Assembly: GCF_003660265.1 (NCBI RefSeq)
Contig: NZ_QXQP01000004.1
Span: forward strand, 31,939-95,938
Length of the DNA stretch: 64,000 bases
Source of the DNA: Helicobacter mehlei
Lineage (GTDB): Bacteria > Campylobacterota > Campylobacteria > Campylobacterales > Helicobacteraceae
Reading direction: 5' to 3'
Positions 54,731-64,000 of this stretch are shown here, piece after piece. The position numbers were made by a program, and so were the translations under genes. Each line of letters opens with the position of its first letter. Position 1 is the stretch's first letter. Under the pieces are notes generated by a model. It was not told where the DNA came from. It was given only the letters and a program-made list of their open reading frames with translations, and did not search any database.

Positions 54731-56374
54731 TTAAGAAGTTTGGAGCTCCCCCTCCTCTAGGGCATAGATATGGCTAGCAATCTCCAAACTGGACTCGTTA
54801 TGCGAGATCATCAAAATGAGGCGGTTATGTCTGAGGTCATAAATGGTCTGCTTGATTCCCTCTTGAGTGGCGTGATCGAGGGCTGAGGTGGCTTCATCAA
54901 AAATGAGCACGCTAGCATCCCTATAGAGGGCGCGCGCGATAGCAATCCTTTGGCGTTGCCCCCCGCTCAAATTGGTGCCAAATTCCTCTAAAGTGCCCTC
55001 TATTCCGCCTAAATGCTCCACGAACTCTAAGGCCTGCGCTTGTTCTAGGCATTTGGTAACTCTGTTGGTATCAATCTCCAAACCATAGGCGACATTTTCC
55101 GCCACCGATCCGCTGAAGATAAAGACCTTTTGGGTTACAATGCCAATTTGCGCTCTTAAGCTCTTTTGTTGCAAATCTTGCAAAGGGGTGTTATTAATCG
55201 TAATTTGTCCGCTTGTGGGCTCATAGAGGCGTAAAATGAGATTGACTAGCGAGCTTTTACCACTCCCACTCTTGCCCTTGAAGGCAATAATCTGCCCCTT
55301 TTGCAAATCAAGGTTAATATTTTGCAAGGCAAATTGATTGGGCAAATAAGTTAAACTCACCCCTTGAAATACAATGCGTTCAATGGGTTCTTTTAATTCT
55401 TGATGGCCATCTTGAATAGCGGGTACACGCTCCAAGATTTCATAAATCCTATCTCCAGCTACTAAGGCTTCTTGGAAATTAGAAACGATCCTAACAAGGC
55501 GTTTAATGGGTGTGTAAAGCATAAAAAGAGCGGTGATAAAGGAGAAAAATGCCCCCACGCTAATATGCCCCTTGATCACCTCCAACCCGCCTAGATAAAT
55601 CACTAGGGCGATGGCGATGGAACCTAAAAACTCCATTAAGGGGCTGGAGATTTCGGCGTATTTGATTCCATTGAGGCTGATTTGGAAAAAGCGTTGGTTT
55701 TCTTTTTTGAACGCTTGCAATTCTAGGTTTTCGCCATTGGAGGTTTTGATCACCTCGATACTGTGGAAAATCTCAGATAATCTAGCCGTCATGCTAGCAT
55801 TGCTCTCTTGATTTGCTTTGGAGAGTCTTTTGACCTTTTTGATGATCTTGCTTAAGGGGAAGGCGGCTAAGGGCATGATCACAAGCCCTACAAGGGCTAA
55901 TTTGGGGCTTTGATAGATCACCACGCTAATTAAGCCTATAATGGTGAGGGCTTCTCTAATGCTCTCGGCTAGGTAATTAGACAAACTAGCACGCACTAAG
56001 GCGATATCGTTTGTGATGCGCGCGATGAGTTCGCCCTTTTGGGTGCGGTTGAAAAACCCCAACTCCATTTGGAGCAGGTGTTCAAGCATGTGGTTACGCA
56101 ATTTCTTAACAATGTCTAACCCAATGTAGTTGGTAAAATAGGTCTGCAAATAAATCCCCCCACTCTTGCCTAAATACGCCACAATCACCAAAAAGGGCAA
56201 AATGGTGAGCATATGCACATCTTTTTTAATGAAGATGTCATCTAAGGTCGGCTTGACTAGATAAGTCCCCCACGCCGTGCTAGCTGCCACCACCACAGAA
56301 GAGAGCAACACCACAATAAAAGCCTTGTAGTGCCCTTTTACATAGGGGTAAAAACGCTTTAAGAAAACTTTCAA
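54731..56374 (-). CDS. msbA: MsbA-like ABC exporter
   Basis: 547 residues: six transmembrane helices, then a nucleotide-binding domain with Walker A GKSGSGKSSLVNL near residue 367, signature NLSGGQRQRIAIARAL and Walker B VLIFDEATSALD. Fused TMD-NBD half-transporters of this size flip lipid A-core in the inner membrane; multidrug export is an alternative. It lies after copP on the same strand with a three-base gap, and no other transporter gene is in the operon. Confidence 0.85.
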   Translation of the reverse strand: MKVFLKRFYPYVKGHYKAFIVVLLSSVVVAASTAWGTYLVKPTLDDIFIKKDVHMLTILPFLVIVAYLGKSGGIYLQTYFTNYIGLDIVKKLRNHMLEHLLQMELGFFNRTQKGELIARITNDIALVRASLSNYLAESIREALTIIGLISVVIYQSPKLALVGLVIMPLAAFPLSKIIKKVKRLSKANQESNASMTARLSEIFHSIEVIKTSNGENLELQAFKKENQRFFQISLNGIKYAEISSPLMEFLGSIAIALVIYLGGLEVIKGHISVGAFFSFITALFMLYTPIKRLVRIVSNFQEALVAGDRIYEILERVPAIQDGHQELKEPIERIVFQGVSLTYLPNQFALQNINLDLQKGQIIAFKGKSGSGKSSLVNLILRLYEPTSGQITINNTPLQDLQQKSLRAQIGIVTQKVFIFSGSVAENVAYGLEIDTNRVTKCLEQAQALEFVEHLGGIEGTLEEFGTNLSGGQRQRIAIARALYRDASVLIFDEATSALDHATQEGIKQTIYDLRHNRLILMISHNESSLEIASHIYALEEGELQTS

Positions 56375-56377
56375 AAA

Positions 56378-56581
56378 TTAGCCTAATTCGTAGCCCGCAT
56401 CTAAAATCGCCTCTTTAATGTCCTCTGGGCTAGCTGGAGCATGGTAATTGACCTTCACTTCTTTGTTTGCCAAATTCACCTCAATTTGGCTCACCCCCTC
56501 TAACTCCCCAACAAACTTCTCGATCTTATCCACACAATGCTGGCATGTCATGCCCTCTACCTTAATGCTAATCTCTTGCAT
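56378..56581 (-). CDS. copP: Copper chaperone CopP
   Basis: 67 residues, a single heavy-metal-associated domain with copper site EGMTCQHCVDKIEKFVG. It starts one base after the copA stop and in H. pylori follows copA as HP1073. It should pass copper(I) to CopA. Confidence 0.95.
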   Translation of the reverse strand: MQEISIKVEGMTCQHCVDKIEKFVGELEGVSQIEVNLANKEVKVNYHAPASPEDIKEAILDAGYELG

Positions 56582-56582
56582 G

Positions 56583-58754
56583 TTATCCTCTAATTTTTAA
56601 ATGCGCGCCTCTAAGCCGTTGGGCGTTGAGAACTACGCTGACACTGCTCAAACTCATCGCCAAGCTAGCCAACATGGGGTTAAGCATGATCCCCAGTTTA
56701 AAGGCTACCCCACAAGCTAGCGGAATCGCCACGCTATTATAGCAAAAAGCCCAAAACAAATTTTGTTTGATATTGGCAATGGTGAGCGTGCTCAGCTTGA
56801 TAGCACTGATCACCGATTGGATGTCATTATTGAAACTCACCACATCGGCCACCTCCAAGCTTGCATCGCTTCCCTTAGCCATCACTAGGGCGACATCGCT
56901 ACGCGCTAGGCTGGGTGCATCATTCATCCCATCGCCCACCATCATCACCACTTCCCCCTGTGCCTTGAGTTGTTCGATAGCATAGAGCTTGTCCTGTGGT
57001 TTTGCCTGCGCTTGGTAGTGATCCATGCCTAACTCTTGGGCTAGAGTCGCCACATTTTGGGCGTGATCCCCGCTTAAAAGCATGGTTTTAGTGCCCATCG
57101 CTTTAAGCTGGTTGATATGCTCTTTGACTCCCTCTTTGAGTGTGTCCTCTAGCAAGATCACGCCTAAAATCTCTTGGGGCGTGCCCACAAAGACCTGAAT
57201 ACCGCTCATCTTGCTCTCAAAGGGACTGGGCAAACCAAAATATTCTAAACTCCCTACTAAAATCAAGCGATCCCCCACCCGTGCGCTAATGCCCAAACCC
57301 ATTTGCACCTTGACCTCTTTGACCTCTTGCAGGCTAATGCCCTGATCCTTAGCATAAGCCACAATGCCCTTGGCGATGACATGTTCGCTTTGTGCCTCCA
57401 AACTGGCACACAATCCTAGCAATTCTAGGATATCTAAGCCCTCCTTAGCAATCACCTCTTTAACCATGGGTTGCCCTAGTGTGAGGGTGCCGGTTTTATC
57501 AAAAACTACACAGCTCACACTGCGCGCCTTTTCCAAAGCTTGGGCATCTTTAAAAAAGAGCCCTAGTAGGCTAGCCTCTTTGTTAGCTACTAAAATGGAC
57601 ATCGGCGTTGCTAATCCCAATGCGCAAGGACAAGAGATCACCAGCACGCTAATAAACACTTCCAAAGCGTGCGCAAAATCTCCCAAAGCTAGCCACACTA
57701 AAAAGGATACACCAGCAATTCCCATTACAGTGGGTACAAAAACTCCAGCCACTTTATCTGCTAAGCGCGCAATCTGTGCCTTAGAGCCTTGTGCGTTGTT
57801 GATGAGTTCTAAAATCTTGCTTAAGGTGCTTTGTGCGTTGGTGCGCGTGGCTTGAATCAAAAAAGAAGTGGTGGTGTTGAGCGTGCCCGAAAAAACGGGC
57901 ATGCCCACATTTTTATAAACCGGCAGGCTCTCCCCTGTCAGCATGGACTCATCAATCTCGCCCTCGCCCTCTGTGATGATTCCATCTATAGGGATATAGC
58001 TCCCGGGTAAAACTTTAAGCACATCGCCCACTTGAATCGCATCAATTAAGACCTCGACACTCTCCTGCCCCTGCACTTTAATGGCGGTGGGGCTTTGGTG
58101 GCTGATTAAGGCCTGCATTGCCTGCAGGGCTTTATCTTTTGAGGCGTTTTCAATGCGCTTGCCTATCATCACAAAAACCACAATCACACACACACTCTCA
58201 AAGTAATAGCCCTCCAAAGGCACATGGTGGTAGGCTTTAAAGAGTAAGAACAAACTATAGAGCAGGGCACTGGTTGTCCCAATGGCGATCAAGCTATCCA
58301 TGTTGGGCTGGCGCGCAAAGAGCGTGCTAAAGCCCTTGAGATAAAAATCCCTCCCCATGTGCATGACCCCTAAAGTTAAGATCAGTTGCACCAATCCATT
58401 ATAAAAAGGGTTTTGCAAGGTCTGGGGGAGGGGGAGAAATGGTGCTAGCATGGACAAACAAAGCACGCACCCACTTAAAAGAATTGCGCTAACCAATTTT
58501 TTATTGGGCGTTAAAAAAGGCGCGTTTTGGGAGGACTTCTCTAGTTTTGATTTGGGCGTGTAGCCCAACTTTTCAATTTGCTTGAAAATATCCTCTAGGC
58601 TGGCTTGACTCTCATCATAGAGCACAAAGGCTTTTTTGCTGATCAAATCCACCCCGATCTCTTGGATGAACTTTTTACGCCCTAAAGATCGCTCAATCCC
58701 ACTAGAACACGAACTACAAGTCATGCCCTCAATGTAAAAATGCGCGCGTTTCAT
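56583..58754 (-). CDS. copA: Copper-exporting P1B-type ATPase CopA
   Basis: 723 residues. N-terminal HMA domain with GMTCSSCSSGIERS, transmembrane metal site ISCPCALGLATP, phosphorylation site FDKTGTLTLG, actuator TGES and hinge VGDGMNDAPSLA, the full P1B set. It pumps Cu(I) out of the cytoplasm. It overlaps pssA by four bases and is followed by copP. With the RND operon at the window start it gives a two-stage copper export route. Confidence 0.97.
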   Translation of the reverse strand: MKRAHFYIEGMTCSSCSSGIERSLGRKKFIQEIGVDLISKKAFVLYDESQASLEDIFKQIEKLGYTPKSKLEKSSQNAPFLTPNKKLVSAILLSGCVLCLSMLAPFLPLPQTLQNPFYNGLVQLILTLGVMHMGRDFYLKGFSTLFARQPNMDSLIAIGTTSALLYSLFLLFKAYHHVPLEGYYFESVCVIVVFVMIGKRIENASKDKALQAMQALISHQSPTAIKVQGQESVEVLIDAIQVGDVLKVLPGSYIPIDGIITEGEGEIDESMLTGESLPVYKNVGMPVFSGTLNTTTSFLIQATRTNAQSTLSKILELINNAQGSKAQIARLADKVAGVFVPTVMGIAGVSFLVWLALGDFAHALEVFISVLVISCPCALGLATPMSILVANKEASLLGLFFKDAQALEKARSVSCVVFDKTGTLTLGQPMVKEVIAKEGLDILELLGLCASLEAQSEHVIAKGIVAYAKDQGISLQEVKEVKVQMGLGISARVGDRLILVGSLEYFGLPSPFESKMSGIQVFVGTPQEILGVILLEDTLKEGVKEHINQLKAMGTKTMLLSGDHAQNVATLAQELGMDHYQAQAKPQDKLYAIEQLKAQGEVVMMVGDGMNDAPSLARSDVALVMAKGSDASLEVADVVSFNNDIQSVISAIKLSTLTIANIKQNLFWAFCYNSVAIPLACGVAFKLGIMLNPMLASLAMSLSSVSVVLNAQRLRGAHLKIRG

Positions 58755-59455
58755 CGGTGCTTAAAAATAATTTTTACCATCAAAACAAGCCAGCGGATAA
58801 TCCCATAAAACAGATAGCAGAACATAAAAGTGCCCAAGACCTCTAGAGGGCGCACGAAGAGCAAGAGCAAGAAAAAGACAAGCAAAACAAAGAGCTTCAA
58901 ATTCCATTGCACTTTTTTAAAATTGGGGTAGCGGATATTGCTCACCATCATCACACCCAAGAACACAATGTAGATTAAAAAAAACTTCCCCCAACCCTCT
59001 TTCAAAATACCATACTTGGTATCAATGAGGACACCCAACACCACCAACACTGCCGCGCTAGGGATGGGAATGCCGATGAAAGAATAGGGATCGGTGGTTT
59101 GGGTGGTTACATTGAAACGCGCCAAACGGATCGCCCCAAAGATCACAAATAGGGCACAAGCTGCCATGCCCCAACGCCCATAAAAATGCCCGGCATAGAA
59201 GTAGGCAATCAGACTTGGTGCTACCCCAAAAGCCACGACATCAGCTAGGGAGTCAAATTCTAGCCCAAACTTGCTCGTGGTGTTGGTTAGCCTCGCAATA
59301 CGCCCATCCAGCCCATCTAATACCAAACTGCCCACAACTAGCCAACACGCCATCACAAAGCTCCCCCTAGAGGCATAAAGAATACTCATCATGCCCAAAA
59401 AAATACTGCTAGCCGTAAAGAGATTGGGGAAGAGATAGAGAGGCTTAATAGGCAT
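58751..59455 (-). CDS. pssA: CDP-diacylglycerol-serine O-phosphatidyltransferase
   Basis: 234 residues with about seven transmembrane helices and the CDP-alcohol phosphatidyltransferase motif DGLDGRIARLTNTTSK, continuing FGLEFDSLADV (DG-AR-G-D-D pattern intact). It makes phosphatidylserine, precursor of phosphatidylethanolamine. It sits between ftsH and copA, as in H. pylori. Confidence 0.95.
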   Translation of the reverse strand: MPIKPLYLFPNLFTASSIFLGMMSILYASRGSFVMACWLVVGSLVLDGLDGRIARLTNTTSKFGLEFDSLADVVAFGVAPSLIAYFYAGHFYGRWGMAACALFVIFGAIRLARFNVTTQTTDPYSFIGIPIPSAAVLVVLGVLIDTKYGILKEGWGKFFLIYIVFLGVMMVSNIRYPNFKKVQWNLKLFVLLVFFLLLLFVRPLEVLGTFMFCYLFYGIIRWLVLMVKIIFKHR

Positions 59456-59464
59456 TAGCGTACA

Positions 59465-61381
59465 TCAGCTTGCATGTTCTTCTAAGGGCACCAAACGGGT
59501 TTGTAAATTATTTGCCGATTCGTATTCAGCGATGATCTCTCTAACCCGCTCACCCGTGATCACTTCTTTTTCAAAGAGTTCGCTCACCATCACCTCAATG
59601 GCATCCTTATAATCGCTCAAGGTCTGTTTCACATGGCTATAGCGTTCTTCTAGCAGGTTTTTAATGAAGCTGTCCATCTCTTCGGCCATTTTTTCACTAA
59701 ACTCCCTAGGACTCCCAAAGCCCCCCCCTAAAAAGGAATTGCGCTGTTTTTCTAGTACCATCAGCCCGCTCACATCGCTCATCCCATAGTAACTCACCAT
59801 GCCCTTGATGATGTCCGTGGCGCGTTCTAAATCATTGCTCGCCCCCGTGGAGATCTCTTGTAAAAACACCTCTTCAGCCGCCCGCCCCCCCAGCAACACA
59901 TCAATTTCAGCGATCAGCTCGTGCTTTTGCATGAGATATTTATTTTCTTCTGGGGTGTTGAGCGTATAGCCTAGGGCTGCCATCCCTCTTGGGATGATGG
60001 AAACCTTATTGACGCGTGCCGAGCCCTTGGTCATCTCCGAGATGACTGCATGCCCGCTTTCGTGATAGGCGACAATCTTTTTTTCTTTGGGCGAAATGCG
60101 CCGACTCTTTTTCTCTAGCCCCGCAATGCCCCGCTCTACCGCCTCTTTTAAGTGCTGTTGTTTGACTTCTTTTTGGTTGTTGCGCCCAGCCAACAAGGCG
60201 GCTTCGTTGATGATATTGGCCAAATCCGCCCCGGCTAATCCGGCGGTGAGCTTGGCGATCTCTTGCAAATCCACATCATTAGCCAATTTAACGGGCTTGA
60301 TATGCACCTTTAAAATCTCCACCCGTCCGTTAAAATCCGGTTTATCCACCAACACTTGGCGATCAAAGCGCCCGGGTCTTAAGAGGGCGGGGTCTAAAAT
60401 TTCGGGGCGGTTTGTAGCGGCTAGCACAATCACGGGCGCGTTTTCTGAACCAAAGCCATCCATTTCGGCTAAAAGCTGGTTAAGGGTTTGCTCTCTTTCA
60501 TCATTCCCACTCACCATACCCCCCGCCGCGCGGCTCTTGCCAATGGCATCGATCTCATCAATGAAGATAATACTGGGGGCTTCTTTTTTGGCGATGTCAA
60601 AGAGATCGCGCACCCGACTCGCCCCCAAGCCTACAAACATTTCAATGAAGCTACTGCCCCCCATAGAAAAGAAAGGCACGCTCGCCTCTCCGGCCACCGC
60701 TTTAGCTAAGAGAGTTTTACCCGTGCCAGGGGGTCCCACTAACAACACGCCCTTAGGGATTTTTGCCCCCAAAGAAGCGTAGCGATCGGGATATTTTAAG
60801 AAATCTACGATTTCTACAACCTCCTCTTTAGCCTCCTCATTGCCCGCCATGTCGTTAAAGCGCACTTTGGGCTTTTCGGCGTTGATGAGTTTCTTAGAAC
60901 TCCCCATGCCAAAAATCCCCCCGCCCATGTTCTTTTGCATGCGGCTTGCCATAAACATCCATAGCCCTAAGATCACCAACACAGGTAAGAGCCAGCCTAA
61001 GATGTCTGTAAAGAAATTAGACTCACTGAAACCGGAATAATTGATTTTTTGCGCGTCCAAGAGGGGCACTAAAGAGAGATCGGGCACGCGTTTGGCGACA
61101 TAGATGATCTTGCTATTGCCCTCTTTGCTAGTGGCCTTGATGAGGGTTTGCCCAATGCTCACGCTATCGACTTCTTTTTTCTCAATGAGTTCTTTCATCT
61201 CGTGATAGCTAATGTTCTTGGTGCTCGTAGAGAGAAAGCGATCGCCAAAGCCCTCATCGCTATTCATCACGCGCATGGCGATGATGGCAACCACAACAAA
61301 TAAAATCACAAGTAATAAGGGATTTTGCAAGAGCGGTTTTTTAGAATTGGGATCGCCCGGTCCTTTGTTATTGTTCTCCAT
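59465..61381 (-). CDS. ftsH: ATP-dependent membrane metalloprotease FtsH
   Basis: 638 residues: two N-terminal transmembrane helices (about 18-35 and 127-145) around a small periplasmic domain, an AAA domain with Walker [19 protein letters not shown] and arginine-finger segment RPGRFDRQV, and zinc site [13 protein letters not shown]. It degrades misfolded and short-lived membrane proteins. It follows prmA by 23 bases. Confidence 0.98.
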   Translation of the reverse strand: MENNNKGPGDPNSKKPLLQNPLLLVILFVVVAIIAMRVMNSDEGFGDRFLSTSTKNISYHEMKELIEKKEVDSVSIGQTLIKATSKEGNSKIIYVAKRVPDLSLVPLLDAQKINYSGFSESNFFTDILGWLLPVLVILGLWMFMASRMQKNMGGGIFGMGSSKKLINAEKPKVRFNDMAGNEEAKEEVVEIVDFLKYPDRYASLGAKIPKGVLLVGPPGTGKTLLAKAVAGEASVPFFSMGGSSFIEMFVGLGASRVRDLFDIAKKEAPSIIFIDEIDAIGKSRAAGGMVSGNDEREQTLNQLLAEMDGFGSENAPVIVLAATNRPEILDPALLRPGRFDRQVLVDKPDFNGRVEILKVHIKPVKLANDVDLQEIAKLTAGLAGADLANIINEAALLAGRNNQKEVKQQHLKEAVERGIAGLEKKSRRISPKEKKIVAYHESGHAVISEMTKGSARVNKVSIIPRGMAALGYTLNTPEENKYLMQKHELIAEIDVLLGGRAAEEVFLQEISTGASNDLERATDIIKGMVSYYGMSDVSGLMVLEKQRNSFLGGGFGSPREFSEKMAEEMDSFIKNLLEERYSHVKQTLSDYKDAIEVMVSELFEKEVITGERVREIIAEYESANNLQTRLVPLEEHAS

Positions 61382-61404
61382 AGAAGTTCCTTAAATTGAT
61401 TTCA

Positions 61405-62322
61405 TCAGCTAGGTTTAGCTCTCAAAGACAAGCTCACCCATTCATTTTCGATCTTTTTTTCTAATAGCTCAAAACCCTGTGTGTAGCACTCTAAAACAGC
61501 ATGTGTATGCTGGTCTAAAATGCCCGATAAAAAAAGCAAGGTATCCGCATGGCTGGCTTGCCACACAGAAGGGTAGAGCCCTAGGATCACATCGGCTACA
61601 ATGTTGATGGCGATGAGATCATAGGGCACTGCATCTTGCTTTAAAGAGCCTTGCCAAATACGCCCGATGTTAAGATGGTTGCGCGCAAAATTCTTTTGGG
61701 CTTGCTCAATGGCTAAAGGGTCGGTATCGCACAAATGCACGCATGCCCCCAAATTGGCTAAAGCCAAACCTAAAATCCCGCTCCCACAGCCCACATCTAA
61801 GGCTAACTTGCCCTTAAAAGTCTTTGCTGGCATGCTAGAAAAACTCTCTAAGAGCATGCGCGTGCTTTCATGGTGTCCTGTCCCAAAGGCAAGGCTGGGA
61901 TCGATTGTCAAAACCTTTAGGGGCGTATCTGTTGGGGGTATCCAACTGGGCGTGACGTAAAATTGCCCGCAAGTGATAGGTTGGATACTTTGTTGGTAGG
62001 CACTGATCCAATCTAAATTGGGGTGGGTGCTGGTATGGTAGTAAAAACCAACTGGCAGGTCTTGATCGCCTAAGGTCTGGCAAAACCCCTCAAGGCCTTG
62101 GAGCAAGGCACTAGGTTCCTGATCTGAATAGACAATATAGGCAACATGGGGTACAACATGGGCTTGCCTACCCCCACCGATGTATCGGTAGGGGTGATCG
62201 CCCAAATTAGACACGCAATCTTCCTCGATAGCTTCTTGCGTAAAATCTAATAAAAAATCTGCAAATAAATCGGGATAGGCAGTGGGTAAAATGAGAGTTT
62301 TGAAGTAAAAACCTGTTTGCAC
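61405..62322 (-). CDS. prmA: Ribosomal protein L11 methyltransferase
   Basis: 305 residues with an N-terminal L11-binding domain and a class I AdoMet domain: LTIDPSLAFGTGHHESTRML, then ALDVGCGSGILGLALANLGA near residue 173 and YDLIAINIVADVIL. It trimethylates L11 in the cytoplasm. It sits between cheY and ftsH, the H. pylori order. Confidence 0.93.
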   Translation of the reverse strand: MQTGFYFKTLILPTAYPDLFADFLLDFTQEAIEEDCVSNLGDHPYRYIGGGRQAHVVPHVAYIVYSDQEPSALLQGLEGFCQTLGDQDLPVGFYYHTSTHPNLDWISAYQQSIQPITCGQFYVTPSWIPPTDTPLKVLTIDPSLAFGTGHHESTRMLLESFSSMPAKTFKGKLALDVGCGSGILGLALANLGACVHLCDTDPLAIEQAQKNFARNHLNIGRIWQGSLKQDAVPYDLIAINIVADVILGLYPSVWQASHADTLLFLSGILDQHTHAVLECYTQGFELLEKKIENEWVSLSLRAKPS

Positions 62323-62345
62323 GCCTCTAATCCGCCAAACCTCGC

Positions 62346-62720
62346 TTAGTCATTGGTCCCCAAGACTACCTCTAATTTCTCCTTTAAAACTTGTGGTGTA
62401 AAAGGCTTGACAATATAGTTATTCACCCCCGCCTTCAAAGCGGTGATGACCTCCGCCTTGCCCCCCTCTGTGGTGATCATGATAATAGGTAGGTCTTTAA
62501 AACGCCCATCAGAGCGTACCTTTTTCACCAAGTCCAGTCCATTCATCTCGGGCATGTTCCAATCCGTGATGAGCACACCTGTGGTGTCGTTGCTATCCAA
62601 CTTCCCCCAAGCTTCCACCCCGTGCTCGGCTTCCATGATGTCCTCATAGCCCAAACGCTGGAGGGTATTTCTAATGATTCGGCGCATTGTGGAACTATCA
62701 TCTACAACTAATATTTTCAA
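62346..62720 (-). CDS. cheY: Chemotaxis response regulator CheY
   Basis: 124 residues, a single receiver domain with acidic pocket VVDDSSTMRRI (D7, D8), phospho-acceptor D53 in LITDWNMPEMNG, a Thr in MITTEGGKAE and Lys in YIVKPFTPQ. It carries the chemotaxis signal to the flagellar switch. A TAGAAT element at 62767-62772 may be its -10. Confidence 0.98.
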   Translation of the reverse strand: MKILVVDDSSTMRRIIRNTLQRLGYEDIMEAEHGVEAWGKLDSNDTTGVLITDWNMPEMNGLDLVKKVRSDGRFKDLPIIMITTEGGKAEVITALKAGVNNYIVKPFTPQVLKEKLEVVLGTND

Positions 62721-62862
62721 TCTTTCTCCTTAAATCGCTCGCTTTGCCACCACAAGCATAGCCCCTATTCTAGCATATTTAATTACGTGCCTATCTTAAA
62801 CTGAGGTTTAAAAGCGCACGAAAGGCTCAATCTGTTATGATAACGCTTTTGTAAGGAAAGCG

Positions 62863-63318
62863 ATGCGTCTAATAGAAAATACACCCCTAAAAGATGTGGT
62901 GGCAGATGAAAGTGTGGTGGTGTGCCAACCCTGTAATCTCTATGGGTGTCATTTAAAAGAACATGTTTTTGTGGGTCCTTTTTGTGAGATTCAAAAAGGC
63001 GTGGTAGTAGGAGCACACAGCCGTATCCAAAGCCATACTTTTATCTGTTCGTGCGTGCAGATTGGGGCATTTTGTTTTATCGGGCATGGGGTGGTCTTCA
63101 CCAATGATCTCTTTAAAGAGGGTTGCCCTAACCCCAATCCCCAATCATGGAAAGAAACCCGCATTGGCGATCATGTCAGCATTGGCTCGAATGCGACCAT
63201 CTTACCCGTGCAAATTTGTAGCCATGTGGTGATTGGGGCTGGGAGCGTGGTAACTAAGAACATCACCACTAGCGGGATTTATGCGGGCAATCCAGCTAGA
63301 TTGTTACGCTTGCTTTAA
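62863..63318 (+). CDS. Hexapeptide-repeat acetyltransferase of nucleotide-sugar synthesis (WbpD/WlbB-like)
   Basis: 151 residues forming a left-handed beta-helix: VFVGPFCEIQKGVVVGAHSR, IGAFCFIGHGVVFTNDLF, IGDHVSIGSNATILP and ending GIYAGNPARLLRLL. Similar enzymes N-acetylate UDP-3-amino sugars in O-antigen or glycoprotein glycan synthesis. RBS AAGGAAAG precedes the ATG and TATGAT lies upstream. The oxidoreductase gene follows with a one-base gap, as in wlbA/wlbB pairs. The exact sugar is unknown. Confidence 0.82.
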   Translation: MRLIENTPLKDVVADESVVVCQPCNLYGCHLKEHVFVGPFCEIQKGVVVGAHSRIQSHTFICSCVQIGAFCFIGHGVVFTNDLFKEGCPNPNPQSWKETRIGDHVSIGSNATILPVQICSHVVIGAGSVVTKNITTSGIYAGNPARLLRLL

Positions 63319-63319
63319 G

Positions 63320-64000
63320 ATGTTCCAAATAGCCTTGATCGGATATGGCTATTGGGGTCAAAAAATCGCGCGCCATTTGGGGCGTTTCACCCTCAAAACC
63401 ATTTGCGATACCTCTTTGGATCGCTTGCAAGAAGCCCAAAGAGACTTTAAAGATGTGCAGGTTACGCCCTCTATTGCTACAGTGTTGGGCGATCCAGAAA
63501 TCCAAGCCGTGTTGATCATCACCCCAGTAAATACGCATTACGCCCTAGCCAAACAAGCCCTTTTGGCTAACAAACATGTTTTTGTGGAAAAGCCTTTGGG
63601 AGCATGTCTAGTGCAAGCCCAAGAACTCTACACCCTAGCCAAACAACGGCAAAAAATCCTACACTGCGATCTGACCTTTATCTACTCTGCACCCATCCGT
63701 TGGATTCAAGAAAATCTGGGCATGCTGGGTGATGTCCTTAGCATCACCTCCCGCCGTTTGGGGGGCATTTGCCGTGAGGATACCAATATCCTTTACGATC
63801 TAGGTTTGCATGACCTAAGCATCCTCTCTTTTTTCTACCCCAATGCCCTCTGTGCTGTAACGCATCCCACACTCCACCAAACCAGCCACCCAAGCCACCC
63901 CACCCCAACCAGCACCTATTTAAATTTCTACTTGCCCACACCCAAACCAACCCCCGTCTCTATTAATCTCTCTTGGCTCTCCCCCTTTAAAGTGCGCGAT
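63320..64000 (+). CDS. Gfo/Idh/MocA-family oxidoreductase (3' partial)
   Basis: Open from ATG 63320 to the window end (227 codons without a stop). N-terminal Rossmann motif MFQIALIGYGYWGQKIARHL is followed by VLIITPVNTHYALAKQALLA and the family signature HVFVEKPLGACLVQAQELY. Paired with the preceding acetyltransferase, it resembles the WlbA/WbpB dehydrogenase that oxidises the 3-position of UDP-GlcNAcA. The C-terminal domain lies outside the window. An intervening His/Pro/Thr-rich stretch (HQTSHPSHPTPTSTY) near residue 190 is unusual. Confidence 0.85.
   Translation, partial: MFQIALIGYGYWGQKIARHLGRFTLKTICDTSLDRLQEAQRDFKDVQVTPSIATVLGDPEIQAVLIITPVNTHYALAKQALLANKHVFVEKPLGACLVQAQELYTLAKQRQKILHCDLTFIYSAPIRWIQENLGMLGDVLSITSRRLGGICREDTNILYDLGLHDLSILSFFYPNALCAVTHPTLHQTSHPSHPTPTSTYLNFYLPTPKPTPVSINLSWLSPFKVRD

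Overview
The window is a chromosomal segment of an epsilonproteobacterium, most likely a gastric non-pylori Helicobacter of the H. felis / H. bizzozeronii / H. heilmannii type. This rests on Helicobacter-type small outer membrane proteins, a ccoNOQP cbb3 oxidase cluster, an HpaA-family lipoprotein, FlgR without a DNA-binding domain, and blocks that keep the H. pylori gene order as I remember it: fliK-flgD-flgE2, dgkA-gyrA-hyp-flgR, and cheY-prmA-ftsH-pssA-copA-copP. Species is inference; no rRNA is present, and no tRNA, IS element, prophage or CRISPR array was seen.

Layout: (1) 1-4934, the end of a CusCBA-type copper/silver RND efflux operon. (2) 5038-11086, plus strand, a type III restriction-modification pair whose mod gene is frameshifted at a G11 tract, then a type II methyltransferase with a frameshifted endonuclease-VII-like restriction gene. 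(3) 11339-16019, a Sel1-repeat protein and carB. (4) 16118-25032, minus strand, a defence-rich stretch: a CD-NTase gene tightly coupled to a two-TM SLATT-like protein and preceded by a cytoplasmic coiled-coil/DUF285 gene with its own promoter; a fused type IIG/I-like restriction-methylation gene followed by a decayed, repeat-laden specificity region (three target-recognition segments, a G15 tract and an (AG)12 repeat); and a GmrSD-like DUF262/DUF1524 protein. (5) 25036-29529, flgE2-flgD-fliK behind a sigma54-type promoter, with fliK split at an A7 run. (6) 29532-33420, a secreted DUF285 repeat protein and two outer membrane proteins, one with a His-rich segment. (7) 33417-38209, cbb3 oxidase and accessory genes including a 34-residue membrane peptide. 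(8) 38288-47517, recG, a lipoprotein, an OMP, lpxR, dgkA, gyrA and flgR. (9) 47565-50855, an aldo-keto reductase, cysK-cysE and selD, the last with an in-frame UGA at the catalytic position that reads as selenocysteine. (10) 50856-64000, a DASS transporter, a Cache-domain membrane protein, an HpaA paralogue, an MsbA-like exporter, copP-copA, pssA, ftsH, prmA, cheY and the first two genes of a nucleotide-sugar pathway cut by the window end.

How it fits together: copper is handled by two routes (periplasmic RND efflux and the CopA/CopP cytoplasmic route). FlgR, the sigma54 activator of flagellar genes, is encoded here together with a likely sigma54 target operon. The two defence blocks combine at least three restriction-modification systems, a GmrSD-like nuclease and a CBASS-like nucleotide-signalling pair. 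Several of the restriction genes carry slippery repeats, so their present OFF states may be reversible phase variants, true decay or sequence error; the sequence alone does not separate these.
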